This document shows positions 12,801-24,600 of a stretch of DNA of 64,000 nucleotides, in pieces. Origin of the DNA: Tigriopus japonicus (lineage: Eukaryota > Arthropoda > Copepoda > Harpacticoida > Harpacticidae); contig CM021323.1 in assembly GCA_010645155.1 (NCBI GenBank), forward strand, positions 3,968,341 through 4,032,340. Direction: 5' to 3'. Below the pieces are notes generated by a model. The model was not told the origin of the DNA. It saw only the letters and a program-made list of their open reading frames with translations, and ran no database searches. Made by a program: the position numbers and the translations under genes. The number at the start of each line of letters is the position of its first letter. Within the stretch, counting starts at the first letter, position 1.

Positions 12801-13060
12801 TTGGCTTCGGCCAAAAGTGAGGCGTAATGGGCCAAGGCGCCTTCGGGCGTGGGGAAACGCCCACCTTCGCGGGCTCCGGCTGTCAGTAAGAGGTGGACCA
12901 GATCGGCGTTGCCCGTGGCAAAGGCCAAGTCCAAAGGCGAGAACCCATCGGCGTTCAAGGCCGACAGATTGTCGGGAGGCGTGGCGTCCAGGATGGCTCG
13001 ACATTTCTCGAGTTTCTCGTGCTCAACGGCCGAGCACAACGCCTGGAAATGAATGTCCAT
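9884..13060 (-). CDS. ANKFN1 / wide awake homologue (ankyrin, FN3, Ras-association)
   Basis: A 1058-aa reading frame in one uninterrupted exon from the ATG at 13060 (context TCCGCCATGGA). The frame stays open upstream to about 13123 without another ATG. Domains in order: N-terminal ankyrin repeats (about residues 5-75), a charged helix, one fibronectin type III domain (about 150-250), then a long conserved central region (250-740) typical of ANKFN1/Nmf9/Drosophila wide awake. A Ser/Thr/Pro-rich linker with a run of eight His (about residue 855) leads to a C-terminal Ras-association-like fold (about 945-1035, beginning V-L-Q-V-Y-A-A-Y). In flies wide awake regulates sleep onset and GABA-receptor function in clock neurons; in mice Nmf9 affects vestibular and circadian behaviour. 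It is convergent with the TINAG-like gene. Being intronless is unusual for the family; further 5' exons cannot be excluded. Confidence 0.88.
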   Translation of the reverse strand: MDIHFQALCSAVEHEKLEKCRAILDATPPDNLSALNADGFSPLDLAFATGNADLVHLLLTAGAREGGRFPTPEGALAHYASLLAEAKKQVEKFGQLMRATQNGQAHGAPGAAGVLSQAQLKECEKQQSLWQKRVSTLRRLRQGFEAQGRPHAPPTVEAEVVGSNCVSVRLHEPDMGGGPASFTKYKIQWSRQDSFARVEGELIDQNVKTLTTVIDDLVEGQRYFIRASFGNPQGFGPFSAATPKSVVPSSWRGVEDRVPRINRQFDICQDILNHFVGQDDEAYEPQKFSKRKGGLRQLFTTSSAPKLQKCLISGRAYLCCILFHEDKILTTNEEVLPLMEICDQYTGNLMSEYQWFAKLGHALGDVERVRQETSKLNHTSATSFRLKLLQAVQNMQHALGLCELGLPYHTPIYLTDGSVVFSMVSHIRQPKSLVSLSLKWVPLTKAQKVGPDSEHSAMDQIRLTIREQILFHQVSAICLSKGLYLCYIQAVSALDSMRVMVTNTSPSILPYVKVRANPHVTCDEWAWVNKLGRIFSQTSAMQAPSPTTNFLAGEGEEGSDVQYHLLKHLKPTESQFAFGSQLEASMKRLFDTLDIPEELRGAHRLYDAEIFELSAEISVILVVPSSEHVCSVADVRPPLNLERSDLLSIPVQLFEVFHLRAYFRDLLTAFSRATLYLEFELLSAKQNQREAFSTKELEETQGYLHKLQNFHSRLEDSWKDVRWILDVLSEARRKGSECGVKFENISDWYSNQSYVPDDSRFSLSISRQNSTISQSSVFQRSSSSVSDRAYASGSNPRSSNPSTSTKLTRTPTTRSDPLEFHLSHQSNKENEVHNFPQPVPPMSGGHHHHHHHHTLGLNPNALGPPSSLSSLTQSHHSTNSSISSTSDQTPSRPVPSTQPRTSSHAPPPQYENLSSSVSSGTFDPRITQGGRFANFDRPDSPEPNVLQVYAAYDTGLASGTSVKLNVTHSTTAREVIDLVIKQLNMAVILKGKEGPIYENERLKNFCLVAVIGNRERCLRDDFKPLNLQNPWKKGRLFVRMKNDLLAAIEHISRHSTLL

Positions 13061-14378
13061 GGCGGAATTAAGCGGGTCGCGGGTGTTGGGGCGGGGCAAC
13101 CGGGGTGATGGCACACCCACCACACGATAAGGGAGCTTTCATGGTCGGGGCTCAGTTCGAATGATGGGCCCATCGGATCATGGTGGGCGTGGTGATGAGG
13201 GTGGTTAGGACACGACTGACTTTCAAGACTTGAGATTGGCCTTCATCAAGAATGAATAATTCATTAATTACTCTCTAAAGAGTTCTTTGGGTCACTCACT
13301 CGATCACAACAATGAGCAGGACACGGTCAACAACGCGTGTTATTCATACGAGAATCAATCAAAACAGGGTGTCCAGTCTGTAAGTTAAGAAAATCATAAA
13401 GCTTTGAATTATTGATAAATAAATCTATGCTACGCACTTTGGGCCGGCCTAAAATAAAATCGAGTATTTTAATCACCTTTATTACCTCCCAATTTTGTCG
13501 CTTACGTGATTCTTGTGCATTTTTCCAGTAGCGAAAAGGCAAAAGAATAGGTCTCACCCTGCCAAGGCTGCTGCAATGTCGTCTAAATAAGGTTGGCAGA
13601 GCGATTGTCCGTGCGTAATGCAGGCCCCCCCGCACAGGTGAATCTAAGAGTGACCTTTACGAAAAGCGTGATCTTTCTCTTCAAAAGTATTCGGAGGCTC
13701 GTAGTGGCTAAATATGAAAGTATCCGGTCAATTTAATAATTTTTAAAGGTTCCAATGATCTTAGGACTAATTTAAACGCATATCAGCATCTAGAATTTCA
13801 TCATACGTTTAAAATTGTCAGCTTTCGAAAGTTTGAACCAATTTTTAGCCATCATTATTTTTAGCTTTAGAAATTGACAACCAGCTAGCACTGATGCTTG
13901 TGACTGAATGATTTTTTATTCCAAGGTTATCCTTGGCCCTTTTAATTTTGCTTTCAACACACGGTGACCCTGATTATAACCCGAGCTATTTATAACGTCG
14001 AAATTTTAAACTCATCGGCCCAAAATTCAGTAAAATCCCAAAAATATTCCAAATTTTCTCCTTTAAAAAGCTATGTAGTCTTTTTCATTTGCTTCACTTG
14101 AGTTTTTTTTCCTTTCAAATATACTTGTTTCGGCACATTTTCGAGGCTACAACAGTAGGCTCTGAACTTATTTAACCGTTGGCGCTTGATTGGCGAGGGC
14201 TGACACGTACGAAACAAGAGAGAGGTCTCTCTCTTTCAACGTGCGCTCGACAGCTGAAAATCGCCCCGATCAAACGAGAAAAACAAGACAACCGCAGAAA
14301 TAGCAATCCGCCCGGCCACACCCATCCATCCACGAAATCCTGGTCTCCCGGGTTTGAGTCCTCCCCCTCGTCTTGAAC
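13061..14378. other. Divergent intergenic region between ANKFN1 and the RhoGEF gene
   Basis: About 1.3 kb between two divergently transcribed genes, so it probably holds both promoters and 5' UTRs. No convincing TATA box or additional ORF was found. Confidence 0.5.
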
Positions 14379-17300
14379 ATGACGCTGGATGAGGATGGGG
14401 GCGTGGCCACCCAGGGTCGATCTCAGGCCACGTCGTCTTCGTCGTCTTCGATGTTTGCCAAACCCGGGTCCGTGTCCAACCCCGCACAATGCCCCGCCCC
14501 GCACAATGGCTCGTTTTCATTGGAATCCTCGAGCCACCTCAAACGCGGTCTCAAGAGCTTAACTTCGCATTTGGTAAGGAAATGAACGGATCGATCAATC
14601 AATCAAAGAAAGGGAACGAGGGCCAATTTTGTGCGTGGCAATTTATTCTTCGAAAGAGGCTGGCTTATTAGGGTTAGGGATTCATACTCGCAGATTGATG
14701 AATAAAAGTAAAATGGTTCAGATTTAACCCCCTTAGACCCGCTGTCGCACATTTGTCACGATGGACATGATTTGGGACTTGAATTTCATTACTGACCAGT
14801 TTAGTCAACACGCTAACCTTTTTGGATCAACCTTTCAGCTTAAAAATGCCCAACGGGATGACTACTCATATCAATGGAGTCTAAACTTGTCTTTATCTTG
14901 AGTCGAAAAGGGTTGAAAGGGACAACCCTTAAAGGACAATTATGGACAAATTCACACTTTTCATTTGGTTCAGTTTAGACTTAGGTTTAGATAGTGAGCG
15001 TTAGCTGTAAACTTTATAAAGCTTGACGTGGGAGATGGCAATCCTGTGAACGAAGTAGAAGCAAGGTGGTTGAAGTCTAGCAATAAGCTAATCCTCGGCA
15101 GCGGGTAAAGGGAACAAATTGAATTACATGTTATGTTCATGCTTGAAAGTTTAAAGCCAAAATCAGCCTTGTTTGAAAGATATCTGCACCCTTACTTATC
15201 TCTAAATTCATATAAAGCGTTAAAAGGTGACCTTTTCAATGTTATTTCCTCTGTAACTAATTGTCACGTGTTAAAAACGTTGTTCCAGAGGAAACGTAAA
15301 CGCCGCGGATTGAGTTCTAGCGCTTCGCCCGCCCCTAATACGGAAAGTCATGAGCGTACCTCCGAAGAACGAGATGAGGCCGAAGATCAATTCGATCCGG
15401 ATCAAATGGATCGGGTGTCCGTGTTGTCGTTGGATGCCACTTTGGCCGAAGCGCCTGAGGTCAAACGCTCCAAAACCATGTCCCGTGTAACTTCATTGGC
15501 TTCTGTAATGACGACGCCGGTGGCGCGAGTAGGCCACGCCCTTTCGCGCTCAATTAGTGGCGCGCGATTGCCGTACTCGCCTTCACCGAGCGGTCGTCAT
15601 GCGCCCGGCACGCCCACCAAGTTCTTTGGTCGATCGGTTTCTACTGTGCATATGAATGGCTCAGCATCATCGGGAGTGACGGCTCCACCTACAATGCGCG
15701 CTCCTGAATCGCCCTATGGAACGTTGCGACGGGGTGCGCCTGGACGCAATTCCGCCACCAATATTACTCCTTACAAGTAAGTTGATCGAACAATATGTTC
15801 CTACGTGATTTTGGCACATTTGAAAATCATAACTCTTTCAGGAAACCGCAGCCGACCACCAATAAGCAAAGGCCCACTCGGTATTGGTCTTCTGATTTTC
15901 CGGAGACTTGTGTCCGCTTGGAGAAGCAAGAAATTCGCTTGCAAGAGGTAAGGTCAAATAAAAAAAAAAACACGGTTCTTATGGCTCTTTTTGATACAAG
16001 ACTTGATAAATCGTTTTTTAGGCTATTCATGAGATGACGTGTGGTGAAGAGGACCTGGTGGATGACCTGATCCTCGTGCAAAAGACCTACGCAGACTCTT
16101 TGTTGCAGTTGAACATCCTCACTCCGTCAGAAGTAAGTTTGATCTGATTTGGTCCGTCCTTGGAAAACCGTATTAAAGGAAGATCTCTGGAATTTTGTAA
16201 TAGGTAGAAATGGTCTTCGGAAGCATTCGTAAACTCACCCCCATTCATCACGATCTGCACAAATTCTTGGAGAGTGCCCGTTCACCCAAAACCGGTATTT
16301 ATAGAAGTGTGGGACAATTTCTTCTGCATTGGACGGGCACGTTACGCTTACCATATATCGAGTATTGTGCCACGTTGATAAAGGTAGACGAACTAAGCCA
16401 AGTTCACCTTTTGACACTACTTTCATATGAATTCGTTGATTACCTTCCCCGTTAGGTGAAAACATTTTTGGACCTCCGTCGGGATAGTGACAAAGACTTT
16501 CGGGACTTTCTCCAGCGATGTCTTGAATCTCCCTTTTCGAGGAAACTGGACCTTTGGGCTTATCTCGGTGAGTTCAACGCCAGTACGATTTGTTGTGGGC
16601 CTCCAACAATTACAATCCTTCAACAACTTCCTTTGTTTCTGTTGCAGACGTGCCTAGGTCAAGACTCGTGAAGTATCCTTTGCTCCTGAAACAAGTCCTC
16701 AAATTCTGCGAGTGTCCCTCCGACTCTGCCCTTCTCACCAGTGCCATTCACCACCTTGAATCCATTCTGCAGGACGTCGATAAGGCTATGGCTCAGGCCC
16801 GTTGCCAAAATACGATCGCCCGACTAGATTGGTTGGACGATTGTCCTGTGGACGCCAAAGTCGCCGTGAATAACGCCTCTGAAGAGATTCTCGAGGGAGT
16901 TTTGCGAAACAACCGCGGAACGGTGAGTCGTAGGGAACTGTCGCATTGTGAGTGAATGTGCCTTAATGTTACTGACCTTGTCCCTTTTTCTTCGCTTTTA
17001 TCTCAGAAATTGGAATGCCATCTAATGGACACGGTTTTGATCTTGGGTCGACCAAGTACTCGAGGTCAGGGTGGAGTGAAGCGACTTCAAGTGTACCGAA
17101 CGCCCATTCCTATAGAGGAGTTGGTTTTAGAGGACATCGACCAACACGGAAGTGTGTCCATGGGTTCTGGAAGTAGTGGAAGCAGCTCGGGATCGAGCAC
17201 GTCATCACTCACATCCAGTGGCTCCAAGAACGGATCATTCAAATCGGCCTTTTCACACTCCCAACCTTGTAAGTATTGAATTAGAAAGAAGATGGAACCT

Positions 17301-18186
17301 GTTAAAAATATGTTTTTTTCCCTTCTTCTTTTCTATAGCTAAAGGGTCGAGTTTTCGTGTTAGCTTCCGGCGGGGTTGTTTAGCCCCACAACCTGCGGGT
17401 GACACTCCTGTGGAACGAAACCACCGATCCGACACGGATCGCAAACAATTATCCCACACCTTGATGGCTACAGATGAGCATTCAAAACGACAATGGTTGA
17501 CCTCGCTTCAAAAAACTATCGATGCCCACATGGCAATGCGTCAACAGGAACGAGGAGTGGATTCTCAATCGAATCCTCCCTCTAAACCTCAGTCAATCGT
17601 GTCTCGGCTGAAATCTGGCCCAAGAACAGGGCTATTCCAGAAGAACAAGCGGTCCCCGAGAATAAAGGCCAGTTTGAGCTCAACCCACGTAGACTCTTTG
17701 AAACGTGGGAGCGCCATCAAACGATTGCGAACACACGCGGCTTCAACTTCGGCGTTGAGAGCCGAGAACATGCCCGTATTCGACGAGAACACGCCCATCT
17801 TGCATCACAAGAGTGTGCCCCGGATTCTGAGTTCTTCCGGGGGTGCAAGGCTTCGAAGTGGCACTGTGGGATCGGCTAAACCTCCTTTACCCCTATCAGT
17901 TTCGAGTCAATGCTCGGTGGAAGTGCGGAAACGAGCGAGGTCCAACGGGGGACGACCTTTGACCCCTTTGAATGAGACGCCATCTGTGGGTGCCAAACGT
18001 GGACCTACTCCCGTCCAAAAGGAGAAGATAGGTTCTCGCACAAAATCCTGGAGCCATTTAATGGCTCGAAGCGAAGAGCACCTCTTGGCTTGTAGTCTGG
18101 ACGGACAACGCGATTTGCCACGATATTTGACGCGGAGCACCCTGAAAAAAATTAGCAAGAGCATGTCTGACTTGTTGGAAGTGTGA
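14379..18186 (+). CDS. RhoGEF of the ARHGEF3 (XPLN)/NET1 family
   Basis: Nine exons: 14379-14573, 15289-15776, 15842-15947, 16022-16132, 16204-16383, 16456-16567, 16648-16922, 17007-17268, 17339-18186. They total 2577 nt, 858 aa. The N-terminal part carries a basic K-R-K-R-R stretch (nuclear-localisation-like, as in NET1) and a Ser-rich region. Then come the N-terminal motif R-Y-W-S-S-D-F, a Dbl-homology domain (about residues 264-420, including R-S-R-L-V-K-Y-P-L-L-L-K) and a PH domain ending in S-H-T-L-M-A-T-D-E-H-S-K-R-Q-W. A Ser-rich insert splits the PH domain. The expected role is guanine-nucleotide exchange on RhoA/RhoB. The tail of about 270 aa after the PH domain is much longer than in vertebrate relatives and ends in D-L-L-E-V, a possible PDZ ligand. 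Introns after the first are 65-90 nt. Confidence 0.93.
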
Positions 18187-19013
18187 ACTTGGTAGGTGCC
18201 CGTCCGCATCGTTTCCCTTTACATATCAATACGTTCATCATCCGTGGTAGTATTATATTATGGTTGTGCGTTTTTCCTCCTCTTCTTTTTCTTCATCAAC
18301 TTGAAGCCTTTCTCTAGGCCGATGGCCTTGAACTTTTCAATCTCCCGCTCATCCTTCGAATGTGTCACCTTTAGATTCGACATCATGTGAATGTGATGAA
18401 TGTAAATACTAGAGCGATCTTGGTCGCTTGAAGTTCTGCGCCAGAATTTTAAGAAATACAGAATACACTGCCTTTTTAACCAGTTGCGTCTTGAAATGTT
18501 TTCTTCCCTCTTTCCTTAAGAAATTCGCTTTTTCTATTAAGTTTTTCTAAACATTTCAATATTTTCACAAATACTGCTACTGAAAAGGTGGAATCAATCG
18601 TCGGTCTTTTCACAAAATTGTAACAAACTCCCAAAGCACTCGCTTTCAATTATCTGTCAAAATCATCATGGAATCTTTAGGACAGAAAGTAATCTCATCT
18701 TGACTATCTTTTCCATGATACGTAATCAACATCAGCTAGTAGTTGACCTCATAGTAGAGCGCTAGAATTACTTCAATATAGATCAGTTTTTTAGCCTAAG
18801 CCCATTCAGATTCCGGAATTGAGTCTGCAGGTTTTGAATGAGAAAGGTTGAAAGCCCGGGATCAGTTTTCAATTTCATGGTCACACTGACTGGAATAGCT
18901 CATATGTTTTGTTATTATGGTTGTAGTCGATTTTCATGATAAGTTCGTTCCCGTTTGGACCAATCAACCAACGCACCCCTTTTCTTCCCATCATCATAGC
19001 TCAAGGATCCACG
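18187..19013. other. Intergenic / 3' UTR of the RhoGEF gene and promoter of RNFT
   Basis: AT-rich spacer between two co-directional plus-strand genes. No AATAAA hexamer was seen at a convincing distance, and no ORF of note. Confidence 0.5.
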
Positions 19014-21510
19014 ATGAGTGAGGCTCCCCTCGAATCCCAGGATCCGCGGCATCGCGGCGGTGGCGGCGGACACACTCGCTACATCAGCGCTAGCCACGCC
19101 TCCCCCGTAGCCCCGCCCCTAAATCCTAGCCTCAACTCGCCCACGCCGGGTCCGTCACCACCCAGCCAACTCCGGCCCTCTTCATTGGGTTCGCCCGTTT
19201 TGACGGGTTTGGAGACGCAGGATCGTACTCTGAGCGGGAGCGTTTCAGCCACGGCTTCCCCGGCCGACTCGTTTGCCATGGACATGACCTTCCTCAACGA
19301 ACAGGTGAGTCCATCACGTATCACGAATAGGCACGACCTCTCCTAACCTGATCTAACTTTGTGATGTTTGTAAAGATCTCTGACTTAAGCTTGAGCCAAA
19401 GTCGAGTTAAAAACGGTAAAAAGAAGGGCTGAATCTCCCTCGGTGGAAAGGAGGCTCGTGATGAGAGTTATGATTTCCAGAAGGATCCAATTGATTATGT
19501 TCTCTGGCAAATGAGACCTGGCCCGCGTTGGATAGAGTAGCGCGAAACTACGAATTTCAATTTTCAGCTTATTCAAATGATGCCGTAGAAAATTACTACT
19601 GCACTTCAGATTTGATACTAAACGATGAATTAGCTTCAGACCTCTTTCAGGGAGCTTTTTGATAAAATAATAAGGAGAATACCAAAATATTCGAGAAAAT
19701 AATTATCCGAAGGAACAAATGTTGCCGAGGTGGATTGCCGCTTAAGCGCCCATAAAAAGTTTGGCACGCAATTTCAAATTTGTTTAAGTTGTAAAGTTTA
19801 AAAAACATTACCACCAATGTCTTTGGACTCTTACTTTGCCAAGTTCATTTTCTTGCATCCAAAATCGAAAACAGGTCAAGTTTTTTCCAATTTGGAAGAG
19901 CTCAATTTTCTAGAATACCCAAAAGGAAAACCGCTTGAAGTTCTACTTTAAGATTCAAGACGATCTTCAAAATAGTTAATATAAGCAGAACAGTCCTGAA
20001 AAAACACCCTAAGATCAAACCAACGCAACTGTAGGTAAAAAGGCTCAAAAAATTACTATTGAAAGCTAATTTTGCCGCTCCCAATGATAGCTGTTAATTC
20101 AATGGCCTTTCAGCATCCTCATTTCCGAATGGGTCCACCCGGTGGATTGGTTAGTGAGGCGGTGCCCGTGATTGGTTCACAATCTATTGACATTGAAGGA
20201 TTGGCTTCGCATCAAGGGGTGGTTCATCGCGGTGGTCCCACGCCCACTCCCGGCTTAGTTCGGCGAGCGTCTTCCTCCGGTGCTCATTCAGGTAATCCCG
20301 TGGGCGGGGGCTCAGATCCGGGTGAGGGGGCGGATGAATCCGTTACGGGCATGTTTCACCATATCATCGGTCAGAATCCCGAGCTCAAAGATATCATTGA
20401 GGCTTTGGAGAAGTATATCCCTTTCATCGGTCTGCTCTTGGTAAAATTGTTTTTCGATCACAGTGCGGGTGAGTTTGAAAATGTGGAATTAAAGATTTTC
20501 TGGTGATATGTAACCCAATGGCTTATTCTCCAGGTATTGTTACGTTCATCTGTCTCCTCACCACGTTTGCTCATGCCAATTCCGTGGTCAAGCAACAAGT
20601 GGCCCAACAAGATAGGAAAAATAAGTTGGCCCTTTTGGCCGTGTTAGTCAATCTAGTAGCGTGTATCGGTTTCATCTACTACATGTTCCAAGAGGAAAAA
20701 TTGTATAATTGGTAAGAACACGATGAAGAGCTCAAAGAGCTCTCAAAATGCTGAATTATGTTCTTCCTTCCAGTGCCATTTTTCTGCCTCCGTCAAAGAT
20801 CGAGTCGTTTTATGACCTCTTCTGGTTTGTGGGCGTCAACGACTTCATCCTCAAGTTTGTCTCTGTGATATTCAAAGTGGGCTTGATTTTATTGCCCAAC
20901 ACAATCGTTCCCTTTAAGAAACGGGTACGACACATACTGAGTGTAAACGTTCTCGTCACTTGGATCTCTCTAATTGATCTTTCTCATCTAGGGGAAGCAT
21001 TTCCTCTTTATCGAGCGAACCAGCCAGATCCACCGAGAATTGGCTCCCATTCACATCTGGCTTTTGTTCTTACTCAATGGGTATGAGCGTATCCCAGGCA
21101 AAGTCTTGGGCGTGATCATGGTGGCCGTGTATATGGTGGCCAAGGGTAAACTGCTCTTGAGATCGGCGAGATGTTGGAAGCAAGCAGTCCAGAAGATCCT
21201 TCAAAGCAAAGTGAGTACGGAGAGTTTCAATTAACAAGTTTTCGAGTCAATTTAATGTCCAATATTCAAATTCCAGAGCTATGGCAAGAATCCCAATGCC
21301 GACGAGATCAAGGCTTCGGGTGGAAGTTGCCCAATATGTTACGACGATTATCGACTCCCGACATTGCTTCATTGTAAGCATATTTTCTGCGAAGAATGCT
21401 TGGCCACGTGGTTCGATCGAGAAAAGACGTGTCCGTTGTGTCGAGCTCAAGTCACGGAAGATCCCGAATGGAGAGACGGTTCCACGTCCCATTTTGTCCA
21501 ACTATTTTAA
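19014..21510 (+). CDS. RING finger and transmembrane protein, RNFT1/RNFT2-like E3 ligase
   Basis: Six exons: 19014-19304, 20114-20468, 20534-20711, 20774-20924, 20992-21210, 21277-21510 (1428 nt, 475 aa). The first two exons encode a Pro/Ser/Gly-rich cytosolic region. Exons 2-5 encode several membrane spans with the RNFT hallmark segments A-N-S-V-V-K-Q-Q-V, L-Y-N-C-A-I-F-L and D-L-F-W-F-V-G-V-N-D-F. The last exon encodes a C3HC4 RING: C-P-I-C, H-C-K-H-I-F-C-E-E-C and C-P-L-C. The conserved Ser-His-Phe sits near the C terminus. Family members are endoplasmic-reticulum ubiquitin ligases acting in ER-associated degradation. The start ATG follows ATCCACG and opens the long first exon. It is convergent with ATM, stops 139 bp apart. 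All splice phases agree. Confidence 0.94.
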
Positions 21511-21597
21511 ATGGAAATTTGGGTACGCATCGACCTCTTTCACGTCATTTTTTGTCATTACAAAGATTATGTTTGTACGTAATAAGGATTTAATTTT

Positions 21598-21603
21598 TTT
21601 ATT
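21598..21603 (-). terminator. AATAAA poly(A) signal of ATM
   Basis: TTTATT on the plus strand, that is AATAAA on the minus strand, 47-52 bp past the ATM stop codon. It lies in the 139-bp gap shared with the convergent RNFT gene. Confidence 0.6.
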
Positions 21604-21649
21604 ATGTAACACAATTGAGTATTCATTTCTTAATGTTGTTTTTGGTCAG

Positions 21650-24600
21650 TTAGAGTACAGCACCCCAGCCACAAAAGACCAAGCTCAGATTTTGAGAATC
21701 TCGAGCTTGTTGGATGAGTCCGTTAACTTGGCCTGAGATGGACAAATAACTACCTTCTTCCAGTCCATTCAACTTTTGCCGTACTCGAAGTAAGGCCATT
21801 TCAGCCATTTGATTGCGTTCTCCATTGCCCTTGGTGGCCGTGGCATTTTCGGATTGACCAGTGCTGGATCCCGATTTTTGAACGCCTTCTTCGCCCTCAT
21901 AAATGCGGAATACTCGCTCCGGGGTTAGAGACCATTGATACAAGGGATCATGGATTAGAACCTCCAAGATAGTCATGATGCCTTCCTTGTTTTCTCGTAA
22001 CACCCCAAGAGTCTCCTCGCAACATCTGGAACAAAGTAAATTCCGAGATGCTACTTTTATCTCTATTTAAAGAAATACCAGGTATGAGAAGCTTGTATAA
22101 TACCTCTTAAAGGAGCCCTCAACCCCACACGGTCCAAAACCATCCACCAAATCTCGCGTCAAACGAAAGGGTACCTTTTCTGGCGTTGGGAGGAGCTTGC
22201 CTTGTTCGAAGGCTACCCCAAAATCAATGTGAATGACTTCAGCCGTGGTGCAATCAACCAGCATGTTGAGCAAATGCCTATCACCTAGTCCAAGGATGTA
22301 GCCAATCATGGAGGCTGTAGCCATACTTCGCGTGTATGCCAATCGACGCTCCAAATGAACGCTCGGATCTGGGAAGTTTTCATAAAAGAAGTATCGGAAA
22401 ACCGGATGGAAGGCCTTGGACAACTCAAGGAAGCGCTTGCGTTTGATTGCATCCGACTCTCGGTTTTGGTTGAGTTTATCGATTTCGCCCCTGATCACTC
22501 CAATCTTCATGTCCTTGGGGTAATACTTTTGATGAGCTCGGTACAAATAATCCCGAATAGGAATCGTGTTCTCGCACCATTCCAAGATCCCACTCCTCTG
22601 AGATAAAGGCACTACTTTGTATTGCCTCATTCGGAGACGTTTCTGACGGGTGGATCGGTTGGACTTGAGTAAACTATTGAGATACGAGAACACTTGTTGC
22701 ATCACAGCATCTTGCCGAAGGTCGTCCTTGCCTAAAAGAATTCGGGAATGTCATACCAATAATGCCTTTAGATCTCGGGTGAACGGTTACCTTTTAGCAA
22801 TTGAGTGTACTTCCGGCCATCGGTTCCTAAGCAGGATATCTTTTTGGGCGCCGTAATTCCACCAGGAGAGGTGTAAGTAGTGTCTTGTTTTTGAATACCC
22901 GCAAACTTGTTCTTGTAGTTGCGATCTTCTCGCAAGGGAATCGTTGTAGTCAGTATCGGGATTTGGGTCAAATTGGGCAGCTTTTGGATTTTGCACCCCA
23001 TAGGAAGTTTGGACTGATTAGGATGGTATGCCAACTCGATCAGTGCCAAAGACAAAGTATTCATCTTGGTGATAATCTGGGCAATGTCGGCGCCCCTGGA
23101 ATCGCCCTTATTTTTACTTTTGTTGAGGACGTCAATGCTCACTTTGACCTTGTCGGCGTCATTGGGGCCCAGTTTGGTTGGATTGTCCGAATCTTTATTA
23201 GCGTTCACCAAGGCCAATAGGACTGGAATGGCGTGATAAGGATGGTCTCTCACACATCGGACCAACATTTCAAAAAGCAAGGTTTGGAATTTGGATTTGG
23301 TACTGCTCAATCGGGCGGCCAATTGGTAAACCATTGGGATAAATTTGTAGGTGGGCAAATGGTTCAAGAGACCCTCGACAATTTTGTTAACCTTCTCGTT
23401 GTCGGCGTTGTTGAACCATAATGAGATGAATCGGTAAACGGGAGTATCTTGACATTGGCCAGAGACTGCCAAAGCGTGGCCATAATTGATCACAGCAGAC
23501 TCCAAGAAGCGATTGGTTTCTTTCAAGATGGAGACCTCCTCTAATTCGTCATTTTTGGCACTCTTATCGAAGATTCGTCTGCTTTTGGCCACATCCATGT
23601 TCCCTTGAGTGCTCTTGATTTTCACCCTACATGAGCAAGAGATCTGTAAATAGGAAAGCTTTTCGAAAACCGAAAGATTATTTCGCTTACAAATCTCGAA
23701 CTGACTCCGCAATTCGTTTACGTTGATTTTGCTTGTTTTCAAAGTCCTTGGACTCTGTGTACTCCAGTCGCTTTTGATATTGCTCGTCGCAAAACTTGGC
23801 CATGGTAAGAAAAGCCTGAGCTCGTTGCTCCTGATTGACTTTGGATCGTTCATAAAAGGTCAAAGCTTCCGAAAAGGCTGCGTCCACGGAATTGGGACTG
23901 TGAGATTTCTCGCTACAATACCATTTCCCAAGGGTGAGCAAACACTCTGGTAGGAGTCTGAAATCCAATACAACGTCAACAACTAGGCCAAGTAGATGAA
24001 AATTTCTAGAGTGGGGTAAAATATGTATAGATATTTCCTATCAATATTTTGCAATTTTGAGCAGATTTTGAATAATTGGGCATTTTCTTCCAAAATTAAA
24101 GAAAAATCTACGTTTTTTTCATTGAATTATTTCAAAAACGTGTCTGATTTTAGTATATTCCTTAACTGTTTTGAGGAAATCAACTGAATTATAACTGAAA
24201 AATAAATCAATTTAAAAATGTTCTCCCAAACTACAAAAGAATTGCACATGAGATATATTTTTGGTCAGATTGGCCTTGCCAATTCCTGTGGCGGTTGTAG
24301 CATAAAAGAGCTCGTTTTTGGGGGAAAGTTGTTGCTCCTGCCAGAAACATACAGTAATTTTGGGCTCAATACGTAACCAATTATTGGACATAAAAAAGTA
24401 CTCAAGAATAACTTATTTTCATTTCTTTGTGTTGGGCTTAATAGCATCTTATTTTTAGCCTATGATAACGTCATTTGAATGTCTGCATTCAAAACCTTGA
24501 AACTATTCTAAACCTTTGGAAAATTACTAAAACAGTTCCCTAAAAATTAAAAAAAACTAAATGTATTTTTAATATTTAGATTTGATCGAAATACTTCCAT

